Of a DNA stretch of 64,000 nucleotides, positions 9,787 to 21,842 are shown one piece after another; the stretch's first letter is position 1; each line of letters starts with the position of its first letter. A program made the position numbers and the translations under genes. Location: contig ML996691.1 in NCBI GenBank assembly GCA_010356995.1, positions 968,211 through 1,032,210 of the forward strand. The letters are read 5' to 3'. The notes under the pieces are model-generated. The model made no database searches and was not told the DNA's origin. It was given only the letters and a program-made list of their open reading frames with translations. The stretch is from Trichodelitschia bisporula (taxonomy: Eukaryota > Ascomycota > Dothideomycetes > Phaeotrichales > Phaeotrichaceae).

Positions 9787-12700
9787 TGTGAGAGGACGGC
9801 ACGCCTCCAGAGAGGTGAACTAGCACAGTTGGTGGGGGGTGGTTGAGATCCGTGAAGCCTCGCGAGAGAAGAGGCGGTTTATATCTCTGGATAGAGACGA
9901 GACGAGAGCGGCAGCGTGTCCAGGACCGAAATGGTGAACGAGTGAAGACGGGGAAGATCGTAGAGCAATGGCCGTGATGAGAGTAAGAGCGGAGAGTCAA
10001 TGCGGTATGCGGTTTGTACGGAGTAGTATCGACGTGATGACGGTGTGTTTGGTGAATTTGGTGGTAAGAGAGTGTGGTGTGGGAGAGGCGTCACTATTCA
10101 AGGGTGGAGTGGGAGGTGGTGTCTCTTCTTTCAACTTCTCTGTGAGCTCGCCCCTCATCAGCAGTCGTCCCTTCCCTTTCCCTTTTCCAGCCCATCCCAC
10201 CCTTCGCTCCTTCCTTCGCATGTTGCTAGCAGCTCCCAAGGCCCTTTCCCTTTCCCCTCCCGCCGCTTGATCCCTGATCCATGCAGTCGGCGCTTTTGGA
10301 CCCCATGCAGGCTGCATGGGCCTTGGCGGGGGAGCAGCACCAAGCGCAGGGGTTTTGGGAGAGACTCGCACAGCAAAATCACAAAGCGTGATCGACACTC
10401 TTGTGCTTTCTGCTTGTGAATTGTGCACAGCAATGTTTCTGATATGCAAAAGAGTACGGATCATATTGGGACCAAGATGATGGTTGTGATGGTGGTGGCG
10501 ATGCTTGACTTGCCTGATATCTGACTGATGACATCTGCCTCTCTCGCCCTGAGGAATTGTTGAAGTCATTGACCCCTATACTTGTTTCGTCTCTTGATCC
10601 TCCTTCTCCTTTCTTGCTCACCATCGCCCTACGAACAGTACTATCATGATACCACTGCTACGTAGTACTACCGTATCCACTACTCCTTTCTACCGTACTG
10701 GTATGCCAGCTAACATCCCCAAAAGCATGGCAATTAGCAGAGCTAACAGCAACTGCCCCCGCCATGACCTTCAAGGCATCAACCCACCAGGCCCGACTCG
10801 GCTCCTCAAGCTGCACCAAGACCCTTTAAAGAGCCGACGCTCATCCGCATGTGCCATCTGTCAGTGGGGGTCGCACAGCATCAGATACCAAATAGCGTGA
10901 CAGCAACGGCATCGCCTTCAACATGAACAACATCGGGCTTTGGCGGAAGCAAGAAAAGAGACGAATAAACAAGCATCGCCATCAACTCTTTGCTGTACAT
11001 CCGTAGTGCTGATTCCAATGCATCATTGTTTCTATCAATTCACTATCCCTCTCATGCAGTCTCGCCGCTGGTCTTCGATTGCCCCCACCACGCCCACATC
11101 CTCGGGTTATCGCGCCGCCCTGCCCGCCCCCCCTCCCCTCCCAATCAGGCCGGGAGCTCACATGGCCGCCTCGAGACAATTCTTCCATTCGTCAGTCACG
11201 ACAATGCTATCACAATCACGCACTCTGACGACTGCATACGCCCGTAATACTTTTCGTCGTCTCAACTCCTGTCTGAGCATCAATTCCGAACTTTCTCCCA
11301 ATTCACATGTTCACGAAAATCTCTGAATCCCTCGGCCTCATCCTCCGCCTAGCCCCTCCAAATATGCCCGCCCAAAAAAGCCCCCCTTCTCGTGCCCTTT
11401 CGAAGAACCATCGAACCCACCATTTTCTAGCCTCAGCGCCCGTGCACAACCCACCACCCCCGCCCAGTTGTGGCGCAAACCCGCCTCGCGCCACCGCCGG
11501 GCCTCACAGCCGGAGCGTGCTCGCGGCACGGGGGTCCTTGGCGCGCGCAAACCACTGACTCCGGGTCAGAGCAAGACTCCAAAAGAGGCCACAGAGCGCG
11601 CTGCACTACGCTGCTGCGTCGTGGGCAGCAGGGGCGGGCCAGTCCACCGTCTGAGAGAGAGCGCCTGCGAGTGCGGGAAGCAGCGAAAACGAGGGGGAGA
11701 CGCGCGACGCACTTCATGCCTTGCCCCGTAACAAAACTGTGCCTTGCTTGATTGCTTGGAATGTCTCCACTGTTCACCCGCGCCCATCTGAGCCGCGAGA
11801 CTCGGGCCCGGGACCTGTATCCTGCTCCCTATCGGCCCTTTGCTTGTGGTGTCTTCCCCACTCCGTTCCCCGTTCACGCGTTTGCTGAGTTGCACGCCGT
11901 GCGACGGTACCTCCCGATCCTGCGATCGAGGGCTCGAGTCGGAGTGTGGAGAAGGGACGAGGGGGCCCCCCTCCCTTACAAGGTGGACTACGATACTGCA
12001 CATTGCGAATCCATGATCATAACAACACCATAATCCCTCTCCCCAACGCCCTCACGCGGAGCTGGTCGCTCCACCACCGGCCGGGCAAACGGCCACCAGG
12101 CTCAGTATCGACAAGGACCAGCCCTAAAGACATCCCGGGCCTTACCCTAAAACCGGAGCTCCCCACCCCTCCCCCTACCAACGGCGCAGCCCGGCCGCAA
12201 AATCCCTTTTTTTTCCCTCGGTCTTGATAGGTGCGTCGGGGAGCGCTGCCGCGGATGCGATGACGGAACGGCTTGTGCTGCCTCAGGCGCAGATATCACA
12301 GGGAGCATGCTTTGCTGCACACATACAAGCTGGCTGCATATATACAAGGTTGCTCGCGCTGCTTCGGTCTAAGTGCGAGTCGCGCGGTTGGAATGGTATT
12401 AGTGCTGTCCGTTGCTTCGTCCAGGCGGGGCAGACGCGTGGGACGCGGACAAGGTTGTTGTTGTTAGTGGTGCCTTTTCAAGGCCTCACTAGGAGAGGTA
12501 GTCGAAACCGGGTGCCCGGGTGCTGGGGCCGGCGGGGATCGTCGGTTCATTACGTAGCTGCGTCGGTGGAGAGAAACTTCGAACTAACCAACACTAACTG
12601 GACTGACCGGGACATAGCCAGCAAAACTCGTGAGATGCAAGACCTCGAACAACCCGCTCTTGAGCAAGACGATGCCGGCTGAGGATCCAGCTTAACTGCA

Positions 12701-15652
12701 GGACGACGGCATGTGGTGATGTTCTTGCGATTGGTATGGTGAACACTGCGGCTGAGTGTGCCCGCTGACTGCATCGGCAGCAACTGTGTCGGCTGCGCGG
12801 CGAAGAGATTGCGATGCGCGATGCGCGTTCACGATGAGACCGGTTCCCGACTGAGGCTGGTGGTTACGCAGGCGGCGGGGGCAGCATCCCGCCTTCGCAG
12901 CAACGGTCATGAACACACTGTCGTAATCATGTCTCTATCAACCGTCCATTATGCGAGGCAGAAGCAGCAATCGGGGAGGCAAAGGTGTCAGCTCAGCTGC
13001 TGCGAACCTCAGACTACGGCGACGGACTCCACTGTAAGCAGCAGGCAGAGCTCTCAGCGCTGGAATCGCACTCAGTATAGCACTCTGACATCCGAAGAGA
13101 GCCGTCAACGCTCAGCACTCAGCCGTTGGAACGGCGAAGCGCTCTCTCACTGTGCTGGCACTGCACATTCGCGTAGATATCATGAACCCACAGCGCGCGC
13201 TCTGCGTCCGCAACCTCCGCGCCCAACTGAGCACGAGTTGCATAACTATCCAAACTCCCCACATGTACATCTCCAAACTCTCCATTGAACAACCCTGTCC
13301 TTCCGCGCGCTCGGATCCACGCACAGCGGCCGAGTCGGCACACACACCGGCTCCATAAATCCGACGAGCTGATTGGCCTCTAAGTAGAAAATTCGGTGGC
13401 CGGTAGATAATTACGAAAAAGCGGTCCATGCAATTGGATGCGCTATCAACGAAAGATTTTCGGTCGACAGCACGGATGGACTGGCTCGACGGCACAGTGA
13501 ACGCCTTATCAGATGCGCGGTGTCACTACGAAGGTGAGGCTGAAGGAGGTTTTGCCCGTAGTGCGCTGCGGCGTGGTGGAGCGATCGCTGGAGATGGAAA
13601 ACACCGTCAAGGCGACGAGTTCGGCTTCGGTGTTGGCCTCGCCGCAAGGGAATCCTTTCTCTGACCTCACCTCCGCCCTTAGAATGGGAAGCCCTGCGCA
13701 GGACCAGACGCAGGTACCAACGTAAACAGAATCCCACATCCTCCATCCTCCAAGATCCCAATCCTCAATCCGCCTCGATCAAATCTCCCCCTATGCATCG
13801 CACCCATCCTCCCGCGCCGTCGATCCTCCAAGATAGCCCGGGTATCCCGGCTCGGCACATCCCATTCCCATCCTCGAGATCTGGCGGGGGAGCTGCTCGG
13901 CCCGTAGCCGGCCGATCATTGCCCGTATCGACTTTGTCAACTACTGCGTCGGTGAGTTTGGGCGTGACGGCAGGACAACGTGATTGCTGCAGGCTGGAGA
14001 AATCGTCCTATCGTCCTAGGGCGCCTAATGCCGCGTGCCTATTCCCCGTCCTCCGAGATAGCCTTACGGTGTGAACTGTCGATCGCGGGTTGACGCGGTC
14101 GGTGTGCGATGTCTTATCCTCGAGGGGACATCATAGGCCGATTGCGGAGGAGGACATGCAAACTGCAAAGTACGTACCGACATGCGCGCGGGTAAGGCTA
14201 GAGCAGCAACGGCAGAGCGGCACCGGCTAATTGCATCAAGGAATTAGTTGATTTGCTGACGTCGGCTTCCACGGGCTTCGGAACCGCAACTGCATGAGTT
14301 TTCGAGCGTTGCAGCAACCTGCGTTGCAATGGTCGGTCCGCAGTCCCTAGGTCGAGGTTGCTACTCGCTCTCCGTTCTGCGCTGCGCTGCGGTGTACGAG
14401 GGAGCGTGCGCGGGGTGCAGCGTGCGCGGGGTGCAGCGTGCGCGATGGACCAGGCATCCTTCACTTACTCGAGAGAAAAGTGTGGGGATGCAATCGCGAG
14501 TCAATGGTCGCGAAGCCGGCGGCCGTCGATCGACACGTCAGTCAGTTTCGCTCCTTCTTCCTCCCTCCCTCCAACCTCCCTTCACCTCAACACCGCGCGA
14601 ACCACGCCGAACCACCCCACGAAACCCTCCGCTCCGTCGTCCACCCCCACATCTCCAGCCCCACGACGCCGAATGTCAGCTCTCCGCCGTGGTTCAGCCT
14701 ACAGCCTCCGCCGCGGCTATCGCCCTCCACGCGGGGGGGGCGGTGACAGCGCGCGCCCAGATGCACTCGCGCAGATATAACTAACTTAGTGTGGAGGGTC
14801 AACTGTGGCCGTCGTATGTTCTCGCTCCCCGATATGGCCGACTGCGGCGCCCGAGGCGCGGGGCGTGCAGCTAAGCGCAGCCGCCATCGCGCGAACCCCC
14901 TTTGACCGGCGTCGCGCTAGAATGTTCGCGAGCTGGATCTGGAAGGAGGAAAGACACCAGCGTACGTCCGTATTTGGTTGGGCTTGATTGGGATGAGAGC
15001 GTTGGGGTTGGAGGCTTGAAGAGAGAGGGTTTGAAATGGTTGAGGTTGTGCGGAGGAGACATGACTTTGCGGGTGTAATGGTGCTGAGGTGGGGTGGGTA
15101 GGTGCACGTGATATGTAGTGACGACGAGGTCTTCGGAGAACAGTTGATGGCTGAGAAATTGAAGTGAGTATATGGCCCATGGGCGATTGAAGAGCAAGAA
15201 CTGACTTATAAGGTCAAGATGCTCGAAGTTCAGAGGTTGGAAACGCCAGAGTTAAAGTCACGATATTTCCATGCTCAGCAATCATCCCAACCATCACCAG
15301 TCACATCCCAACTGTAGCACCCAAATCAAAGACTTCAGACGGCATGCCTACAGAGCTATCAACGTCTCGTCTATCCAAAGCCAATTAAAGCCTCTCTATC
15401 CAATCCCAATCCCCGCATGCACAACCGCGCCGCTCACATGACCAACAATCCGATGCAGCCTTCCATCTCAGCCTCGCGATCTTAAAGCACGGCCCATATA
15501 TCCCGCCAAGAGGGAGACACACCGTGCCGCCCTCGATATTAACTGCCATGCAAACCACTTCCTCCATATTGCACTACTTACACGCGCGTCTGTCTTCTCA
15601 CGATCGCTGAATTCCCCACATCACACCACCATTCTTTTCAGCTTCCCCTATC
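9787..15652. other. 5.9-kb stretch without a supportable gene
   Basis: Only short overlapping frames occur, mostly under 155 codons, with arginine/proline-rich translations typical of chance frames in GC-rich DNA. No tRNA, transposon ends or long repeats were seen. The part next to 9786 is probably the promoter and leader of the minus-strand 448-aa gene, and the part next to 15653 the promoter of the secreted-protein gene; most of the interval remains unexplained. Confidence 0.5.
14404..14444. repeat. 16-bp tandem repeat, about 2.5 copies
   Basis: The unit GCGTGCGCGGGGTGCA occurs twice in perfect head-to-tail order and a third time in part. It lies in the gene-free stretch and has no obvious role. 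Confidence 0.8.
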
Positions 15653-16481
15653 ATGCAGTTCCTCGTTCTCCTGACTGTCGCTTTCGCGAGCCTCGTCTTC
15701 GCTCAGCACAACCACAGCACTGCTATTACCGGTTACGTGTACGGTCCTGTCTTGCTCCCGGCAAACATCCAGGATGCGAGCCGCAAGACTGGCTTTAATG
15801 GCACTGCGCCGGCGAACACGATGCCGTCGCTGACGTACAGTCCCGCCCACCGTTGCCTAAAGGCTTATACTAACCTTGCGGCAGCGATAACTGGAACTTC
15901 ATCAACTACTGCACGGGCAAAGTCCACACCAACGGCGCGCAGAACCGCAACGGGTCCTGCAATGGGATCGGTAAGCGCACTTCCCCTCCCCCACTCTAAC
16001 CCACTGACCACGCCTAGTCATGGGCGACCTCCCCGCTGCCTCTCAGATGGTCTCTACGATCATCACCTCGCCTCTCCCGGGTGAGAATCTTCCAGTCAAC
16101 ACGTCACTCGCAATCCGCCTCCGCGTCGCTAACCTCGCGCCCGGCCACTTCGCCGCGCCAGGGTCGACGTACTTCAGCGCGCCGCAGCAGCTGGATTCCG
16201 CCGGGTGTGTGCGCGGCCACGTGCACGTCACATTGCAGGACCTTGGTGGTAGCTTCACACCCTCAGCCCCGTTGGATGCACAGAAGGTTGTGTTCTTTCA
16301 GGGCGTGAATGATGCTGGCGATGGGTCGGGGGGCTTGGTGGCACCACTGCCGAAGGGCTTGCCTCGTGGTTTCTATCGGGTGTGTACAATGGTGGCGGCG
16401 GGGAATCATCAGCCCGTCGTTATGCCGGTCGCGCAGCGGGGAGCGCAGGATGATTGTACGAAGTTCTCGGTGGGAGTTTAG
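15653..16481 (+). CDS. Secreted protein with GHVH motif
   Basis: Exons 15653-15834, 15885-15970 and 16018-16481 (243 aa), introns of 50 and 47 nt. A signal peptide is clear (MQFLVLLTVAFASLVFA, cleavage likely before QHNHS). The mature protein has several N-glycosylation sequons and about six cysteines (FINYCTGK, GSCNG, SAGCVRG, YRVCTM, QDDCTKF), which suggests disulphides. Conserved-looking blocks are DNWNFINYCTGK, MGDLPAASQMVSTIIT, YFSAPQQLDSAGCVRGHVHV and NHQPVVMPVAQRGAQDDC. I recall these from secreted fungal proteins often carried in databases under a misleading 'ribosomal protein s17' label; function unknown. The GHVH and NHQP histidines could bind a metal (inference only). It lies next to another secreted GHVH protein. 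Confidence 0.85.
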
Positions 16482-18308
16482 GGAGGACCTGTGGGATATG
16501 TTTCCGGTGTCGGGTTTTGATTCGGGTCCGATGATGCATCAAAGTGGAAAAGACAATGACATTTGAGCGACACTTTGCGACTTGAGAAGCATCAGAGCCC
16601 GGCGGGGAGTGACGAGAATGCGAGGTGACTCCGACTAAAAAGCAAGGGGAAAACAAAGGTAGGGCATTTAGCTGCCCGAAAAGTTCAACGCAAGGCGAAG
16701 GTGAGAAAAAGAAGTGCAGCTCGCCCGCAGCTTGGAGATATTTACTGTGATGGTCCGCATTGTCGGCATTTCCTTTGCTGCCCTGAAACCCTCGGGCGAA
16801 GTTGGGTATGAATTTTCGTCGACTGCCAACACTATGAGCGAGTTCTCGACCCGCCCGACCGGCTAATTCCGTCAGCATGTGAGAATCAAAGAGTGATTAC
16901 CCTAGGAATATTGCTTGTGCTGCTGCCGAGCAAGCTTGCTTCAATCAATAGCAGCGGGACAGGCTTCCGGAGATCGAGATGCATGGCGAAATCTGCGTGG
17001 GCCGGCCAGTTTGGCCCCGAAGCAATGGAGAGGGGACAGGGGCACACGAGGCACCGGGTTGAAAAGGTGACGAGGCCCGAGGATTGATTGCCGTAGGACT
17101 CAAATCCGGGTCTGTGAGCCCTTCGAGAAGGCTTCCACCAAAAGGCTTCTATGAGACGAGGCCCTAGGCCCGAATGGTTGGCTGGCTGCTGGCGGGAAAT
17201 GTCGGCCGCGGCAAGAAGCCAGCATCCACTGCTGTGAATCGAAATATGGGCTAAACCGAGAGCGGGGAGCGGAAAGTGGTTGTTAATCTAGAGACGGTCC
17301 GTGATGCTTGGGAGATGTGGTGTGTTCTTATATGGAAAGGGCATTCGGCTGATCTTCCGTCAGATGGCTTGGCAGCATCGGACGTTACCGCTGGATCTCA
17401 TCTCAACCACGTATTCCATTCCACCCACTATGAACACCGGACAGAACCGAGTGGGGACGTAGAAGATCTGAGATCCGAGGCGGGCTCAATATCGCTATCC
17501 GCAAGTTTTGCCAAAATCTACGTACCTGACATTGTCCCCGTTCTAGACATTAATGAAGGCCAAAATTTAGCCCTAATCCTGATCGTCCGAATATGTCGGC
17601 CATCCCATCCGATGTATCAGGTTCACGTCGCCGGCCGATGCCAGCGAGGCGGCTCTCCACGAGCAAACGCCCTGATGGAGCGGGGTAACCGTCGTCATCC
17701 GCCGAGGGAAGGTACCATCCACCAATGTCGAGGCCAGCTGTAGAACGTTCAGCTGTAGGAACCCGTTAATTTCAGCGCCTGTATCATCCTTATCTTCCCC
17801 CAGAACCGAATGTCCCGAGTACCATCAATAGGCATATAGCCCTCACCAGAGAGCGACTCATTCGACCCCCACTGTAACGCAGATCTTTAAGCCCCAGGCC
17901 CCACATCCAACCCAGCATTCAGTAATCAGTAAAATGTTGAAATGAGCAAGCGTCATTTTGCCCGCTAGTATCGCTTGCCCAACTTTGCCTACCGCCGTGA
18001 CCCTGGGATCTCGCTTATGGCCGCCGAGCGAGCTTTCAGCCTCGTGTGTCCGCCCACCACCAGATTAGCACCACCCGCTTGAACCCACCCGTCAATGTCC
18101 CAACCCGACCGAGCTCCATCTATACCGTTAAATAGACGACCTCGGCTCGAAAGGGTACCTCGTACCGGGTCACCGCACGAAATGTGACAGCGGGAAGACC
18201 AGGGAAGGGTGACCAGACCAGACCAGGCAGATTGAGACTTATAAGTAATCCAGCCTGCGTCGGTTTGAGCCGTTTGAGTAAGCAACCGCCTCAATCCCAC
18301 TCGCTACA
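16482..18308. other. 1.8-kb intergenic region, no gene seen
   Basis: Short frames only; the longest (17276-17743, plus) has no recognisable motif and no in-frame support on either side. The right end holds the promoter of the following secreted-protein gene. Confidence 0.45.
18240..18248 (+). promoter_or_regulatory. TATA-like element before secreted protein gene
   Basis: TATAAGTAA lies 69 bp upstream of the start codon at 18309, just after a GACCA direct repeat (18211-18227). Position and sequence fit a TATA box. Confidence 0.4.
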
Positions 18309-19573
18309 ATGAAGTCCGCCATCATCCTTTCAGTCCTTACCGCCCTGGCTGGCTCGGCCGCTGCCATCCCCCACTTGCGCGCCCGGCAAGGTAACCACCC
18401 CGCCATCCCGATCCGAGACTAAGCTAACGGCCCCCAGCCGGCGACGGTGGCGGCAAAGTTGCCGATCCCGCAGGCGTCCCGCCCAGCCGGCAAGAACTGC
18501 CCTCCCGCCAGCCCTTCGTGCCCGGCAGCAAGACACTCAAAATCCGCTACGGCGCATACCAGGTCAATGGGATGATGCAGCGGAACAGCCACGGGCAGCC
18601 GGGGATGCTGCATAACTACGCCGACCGGTTTGTGGAGAAGCCGTGCGAGTCTTGCATGGTTATTGGAATTAGCGTGGGTTATGAGTATCCGGATGGCCGG
18701 GAGGCAAATACCGATACTAATATGTGGTTGCATCATGTGAGTTGGATGAATGGTTGTTGATTATGCAGATGCTGATTGCCCCAGATGGTCATGTACAACG
18801 AAGGCCAGGACGCCGCCGACGCCACCGCCGTGACCGTCGCGCCGGAGACCTGCGATTCGCACACAACCATCGGCTCCACTGCTTCCAAATCCGAACGTTG
18901 GTACGCCTCGGGCAACGAGCGCTCGCACAGCGCCTTCAACATGAACCTGCCCAACAACACAATCTGGAACGGATACCCGCTGTATCCCTCGGACAATTTC
19001 CACTTCAAAATCGAGCTCATGAACATGAACCACGAGGCGCAGATCGGATACGTAACCGTCACGTACGACATCGTCGAGGGTCATCCGGAGAACTTCCGCG
19101 AGATCAAGCCCGTGTGGTTGGATGCGGCGCTGTGCACGGGCACAGGGAGCGAGATCACGGCCCCGCAGCAAAGTGGCAAGTTTAGCGTTGTTGCTGAGCC
19201 GTGGGTTGCGACGTTCGACGGCGCGATTCTGGGGATTGCGGGGCATGTGCATGATGGCGGGGTAGGGGTACGGTTCGAAGTCGATGGGCAGCATGTGTGC
19301 GACTCCGTTGCCACGTATGGCAGCACCTCCGGGAGCATTTCGCCAAAGCCAATGATGGGCGGTGGGGCTACAGTGCATGTCTCGGCGATGAGCACGTGTA
19401 TTGGCCCGCTGCTGCCGGTGAAGGAGCTCAAGAAGGGGCAGAAGTGGACGCTGATTGCGGACTATGACTACGATAAGCATCTTGGCATTTTGGAGGAGGA
19501 TGGGAAGCAGAGCGATATCATGGGTATCGCGCTGCTGTTCGCTCTTCGCAGTGATAAGAGGCAGGCGTCGTAG
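18309..19573 (+). CDS. Secreted protein, copper-monooxygenase/SURNod19-like
   Basis: Exons 18309-18390, 18438-18736 and 18785-19573 (389 aa); introns 47 and 48 nt. The signal peptide is MKSAIILSVLTALAGSAAA, followed by a possible dibasic-type pro-segment (LRARQ). Histidine-rich blocks stand out: PGMLHNYADRFVEKPCESC, NMWLHHMVMYNEG spanning the second intron, HFKIELMNMNHEA, and GIAGHVHDGGVGVRFEVDG; a methionine follows in DIMGIALLFAL. The HHM then HxH order recalls the two copper sites of peptidylglycine alpha-hydroxylating monooxygenase and the related plant SURNod19 family. That is a pattern comparison, not an alignment, and the second-domain His and Met ligands are uncertain. Six cysteines suit a secreted protein. 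The function is unknown. Confidence 0.85.
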
Positions 19574-20304
19574 ATGGGTGTGAGATAGCGCTTGGCATTT
19601 AGATATAGAAAAGGGGTACTGGGCGGAGGCTTTAGATACAGCATTTAATCAGTTCAATTCTCAGGGAGTTCTCTCCTTACCACGCAGGTCCATCCTCCGT
19701 ACAATCAGCCAAGCGCTCATGGCAGTCCAAGTCAGCGCCCTGAGGGTGACATCCGCTCGATTTAATTCAAGAAGCGGACGTGCCACCCTGCCAGACCGTA
19801 GGGTGTTAAGTAGTTCGTCCGAACTGGAGGTGGCCGACTCCGGGTGATGAGGAAAATAGTTGGAGAGAATGCTCGGCGCCCTAAAAGAACTTGTTTCCTG
19901 CTGTGAGCTGTAACGCGTGTAGGCCGCCTGCTGCCCAAGTTAAGTATTCCTTACGGCCTTCTGGCCCCCCATGAACGGCAGCTTTCAGAATCCAGATGAG
20001 ATGCGGAGTGAACCGTTGCGTAGAATCATCGCCGGTGCCTTGAAGTGCTTCCCAGCCCTCCAAATTCAAATGGACCAAAGGCAAACTCCACAGTCGATGA
20101 AAAAGCACCAGCGTCACAAAGCACAGAACCATGAAAACGGAGAAGGATAGCGAGACACTGCGAGTGTCCTCGGCAAATGTTCCGAATGGCGTTCTTGATT
20201 AACCTGATATCGTTACCCTTGTCGTCAATTGTAGCTCCAGCACCGAGACACCGAAGCTGTGGTCGCTAAGTCGTAAACTTAGATCGTGGAATTAATCGTC
20301 ATGA
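19574..20304. other. Convergent intergenic region, nothing seen
   Basis: The 731 bp separate the 3' ends of the secreted-protein gene (plus) and PYM (minus). No motif-bearing frame, RNA gene or repeat was recognised. Confidence 0.45.
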
Positions 20305-20922
20305 TCATGGCTCCCCCTTGTCGTTCCGAGCATCGATTCCCAGGTTGGAAAGCTGCCGCAGAAGCTCGTTCATGCGAATGACTTTTTCGAATTGCTCTGG
20401 CAGCAAATCGGCTCCCTGATCCTTTTTCTCCTTGAGCTCACGCGCTTGCCTTAGCTTCTTCATCAACTTCTTGACTTCCTTCTCTTTATCTTTCTCCGGA
20501 TCTGCTACTTCTGTCGAAGGCTCCGCTGCGGCGGTTGAACCGGCCGCACCGGCTTGCTCGGAGTTGGCCTTGGTCTTGTCCTCTTTCCCTTCTCCTCCGG
20601 GGAATTCGGGCGCCGACGTAGCCGCCTTTTTGCGAGCTTGTTTACGTTTGCGGTTTTTGCTCGAAGCAGCAGATTCCTTTGCCGGGTCGCTAGCTAACTC
20701 TGCGCCGGGAACGCCGGGCTTGCCACTATTCTTCCAGGCTTGAGCGGTCGGGTTCCGGTAGACTTCGACGTCCTCCGGAGGACGGTAACCGGGACGTATG
20801 CGGATCTCTTTTCTGACAGAGCCATCGGGACGCACTGAAGAGGGTATTGTGCGCGTTCCGTCCTCGGAGACTGTGATACCCGCCTTGGAGGGGGTTGATG
20901 TGGGAGAGCCCCCAGGGGCCAT
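20305..20922 (-). CDS. PYM, partner of Y14 and Mago
   Basis: Single exon, 205 aa, about the usual length for PYM/WIBG. PYM binds the Mago-Y14 heterodimer and the small ribosomal subunit and removes exon-junction complexes from translated mRNA. The N-terminal Mago-binding domain is clear at residues 12-55: GITVSEDGTRTIPSSVRPDG, then VRKEIRIRPGYRPPEDVEVY. A lysine-rich segment (KNRKRKQARKKAA) and an acidic/Ala-rich linker follow. A C-terminal helix, EKEVKKLMKKLRQARELKEK then FEKVIRMNELLRQLSNLGID, matches the family's C-terminal block. The start is the only ATG just before the domain. Its presence implies a working exon-junction complex. It is divergent from QCR9. Confidence 0.95.
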   Translation of the reverse strand: MAPGGSPTSTPSKAGITVSEDGTRTIPSSVRPDGSVRKEIRIRPGYRPPEDVEVYRNPTAQAWKNSGKPGVPGAELASDPAKESAASSKNRKRKQARKKAATSAPEFPGGEGKEDKTKANSEQAGAAGSTAAAEPSTEVADPEKDKEKEVKKLMKKLRQARELKEKKDQGADLLPEQFEKVIRMNELLRQLSNLGIDARNDKGEP

Positions 20923-21430
20923 GGCGATGGTGGGATTGAGGGAGCCGAGTGTGGTGCTCCGAGTACGTACGAGGACCTCTCTGCCAGTCGCGTGGTTTGG
21001 CTGGCAGAGCGACGAGGGCTGCTGCGCAAGCGAGTGTGATAGGCAAACACCGTTCGGGACAAGCTAAGGTGAGGGGTTAGAGATGTCAAACATGGGAAAA
21101 CATAAGATAGATGCCTGACAAATGAAGCTTGGGATGAGCACTTACGCTTGCTAAAAGCTGGCGAAATGTCTATGAGCGGTAGAAAATGGTGAACGTGTTC
21201 GATGCAGGTGGTTTGTTTCGTCGCAGGACTTCGATCGGCAACAAAGGCCAAGGGCAAGTGGTCGTCGCGAGCCCGCAGGACCCCAAGAAAGAACCCGGGA
21301 CCTCCCGCCCAATCAGATGCTGTCCAAAGGCGCAACTTTGAACTCTCGGCGCTCTTCTTCACCTTGAATCTCTCCGCACAACACCCGTCTACTCCACCGA
21401 AAGGCACATTGCCACTGCACAAGCGCAACA
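20923..21430. promoter_or_regulatory. PYM/QCR9 divergent promoter region
   Basis: The 508 bp separate the PYM start (minus) from the QCR9 start (plus). Overlapping frames here look like chance. No TATA box is evident. Confidence 0.4.
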
Positions 21431-21842
21431 ATGTCCGGCGTACGTCTTGCTTCCCACTCTCCTAACCTGTAGGCTTTGCTAATTGATCCTTTGCAGGCCA
21501 CTTCAGCCATCTACAAGTGCGCCCGTCCCCTTCGCTCAACCGCTCGGCAGTACTGACACCCACCCGCAGCTCCATCTTCCGCAGCAATGCGACTATGCTA
21601 GGGGCCGTGTTCGTGTCGGCATTCGGCATTCAAATGTGCGCACCACAGCTTACGACCGCCTCGAACTACATTGACTGTTGATAGGGCCTTTGATACCGGG
21701 TCAAGCAAGGTCTGGGATACCGTGAACCGAGGTGTACGTGGATTCTTCGGAAACAGCATTCAATTACTGACCACTGCAGCGGCAATGGAAGGATATCAAG
21801 CAGAAGTACATCACGAAGCCCGAGGAGGATGAGGAAGAATAG
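21431..21842 (+). CDS. QCR9: Cytochrome bc1 complex subunit 9 (UQCR10 type)
   Basis: Small subunit of respiratory complex III in the inner mitochondrial membrane. Five exons encode 68 aa: 21431-21439, 21497-21516, 21570-21635, 21685-21733, 21780-21842, with introns of 57, 53, 49, 46 nt and one 9-nt first exon. The spliced protein begins MSGATSAIYNSIFRSNATML, has one transmembrane helix (GAVFVSAFGIQMAF), then FDTGSSKVWDTVNRGRQWKD and an acidic tail ending EEDEEE. This matches the yeast Qcr9 pattern of N-terminal amphipathic segment, single helix, and a W-K-D near the end. No single frame spans the gene, so it is easily missed by simple ORF calling. All five joins keep frame and use GT-AG sites. 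Confidence 0.93.

Noticed and set aside
17090-17125. tRNA-like T-arm (GGACTCAAATCC)
   Set aside because: No matching acceptor, D arm or anticodon stem on either strand.
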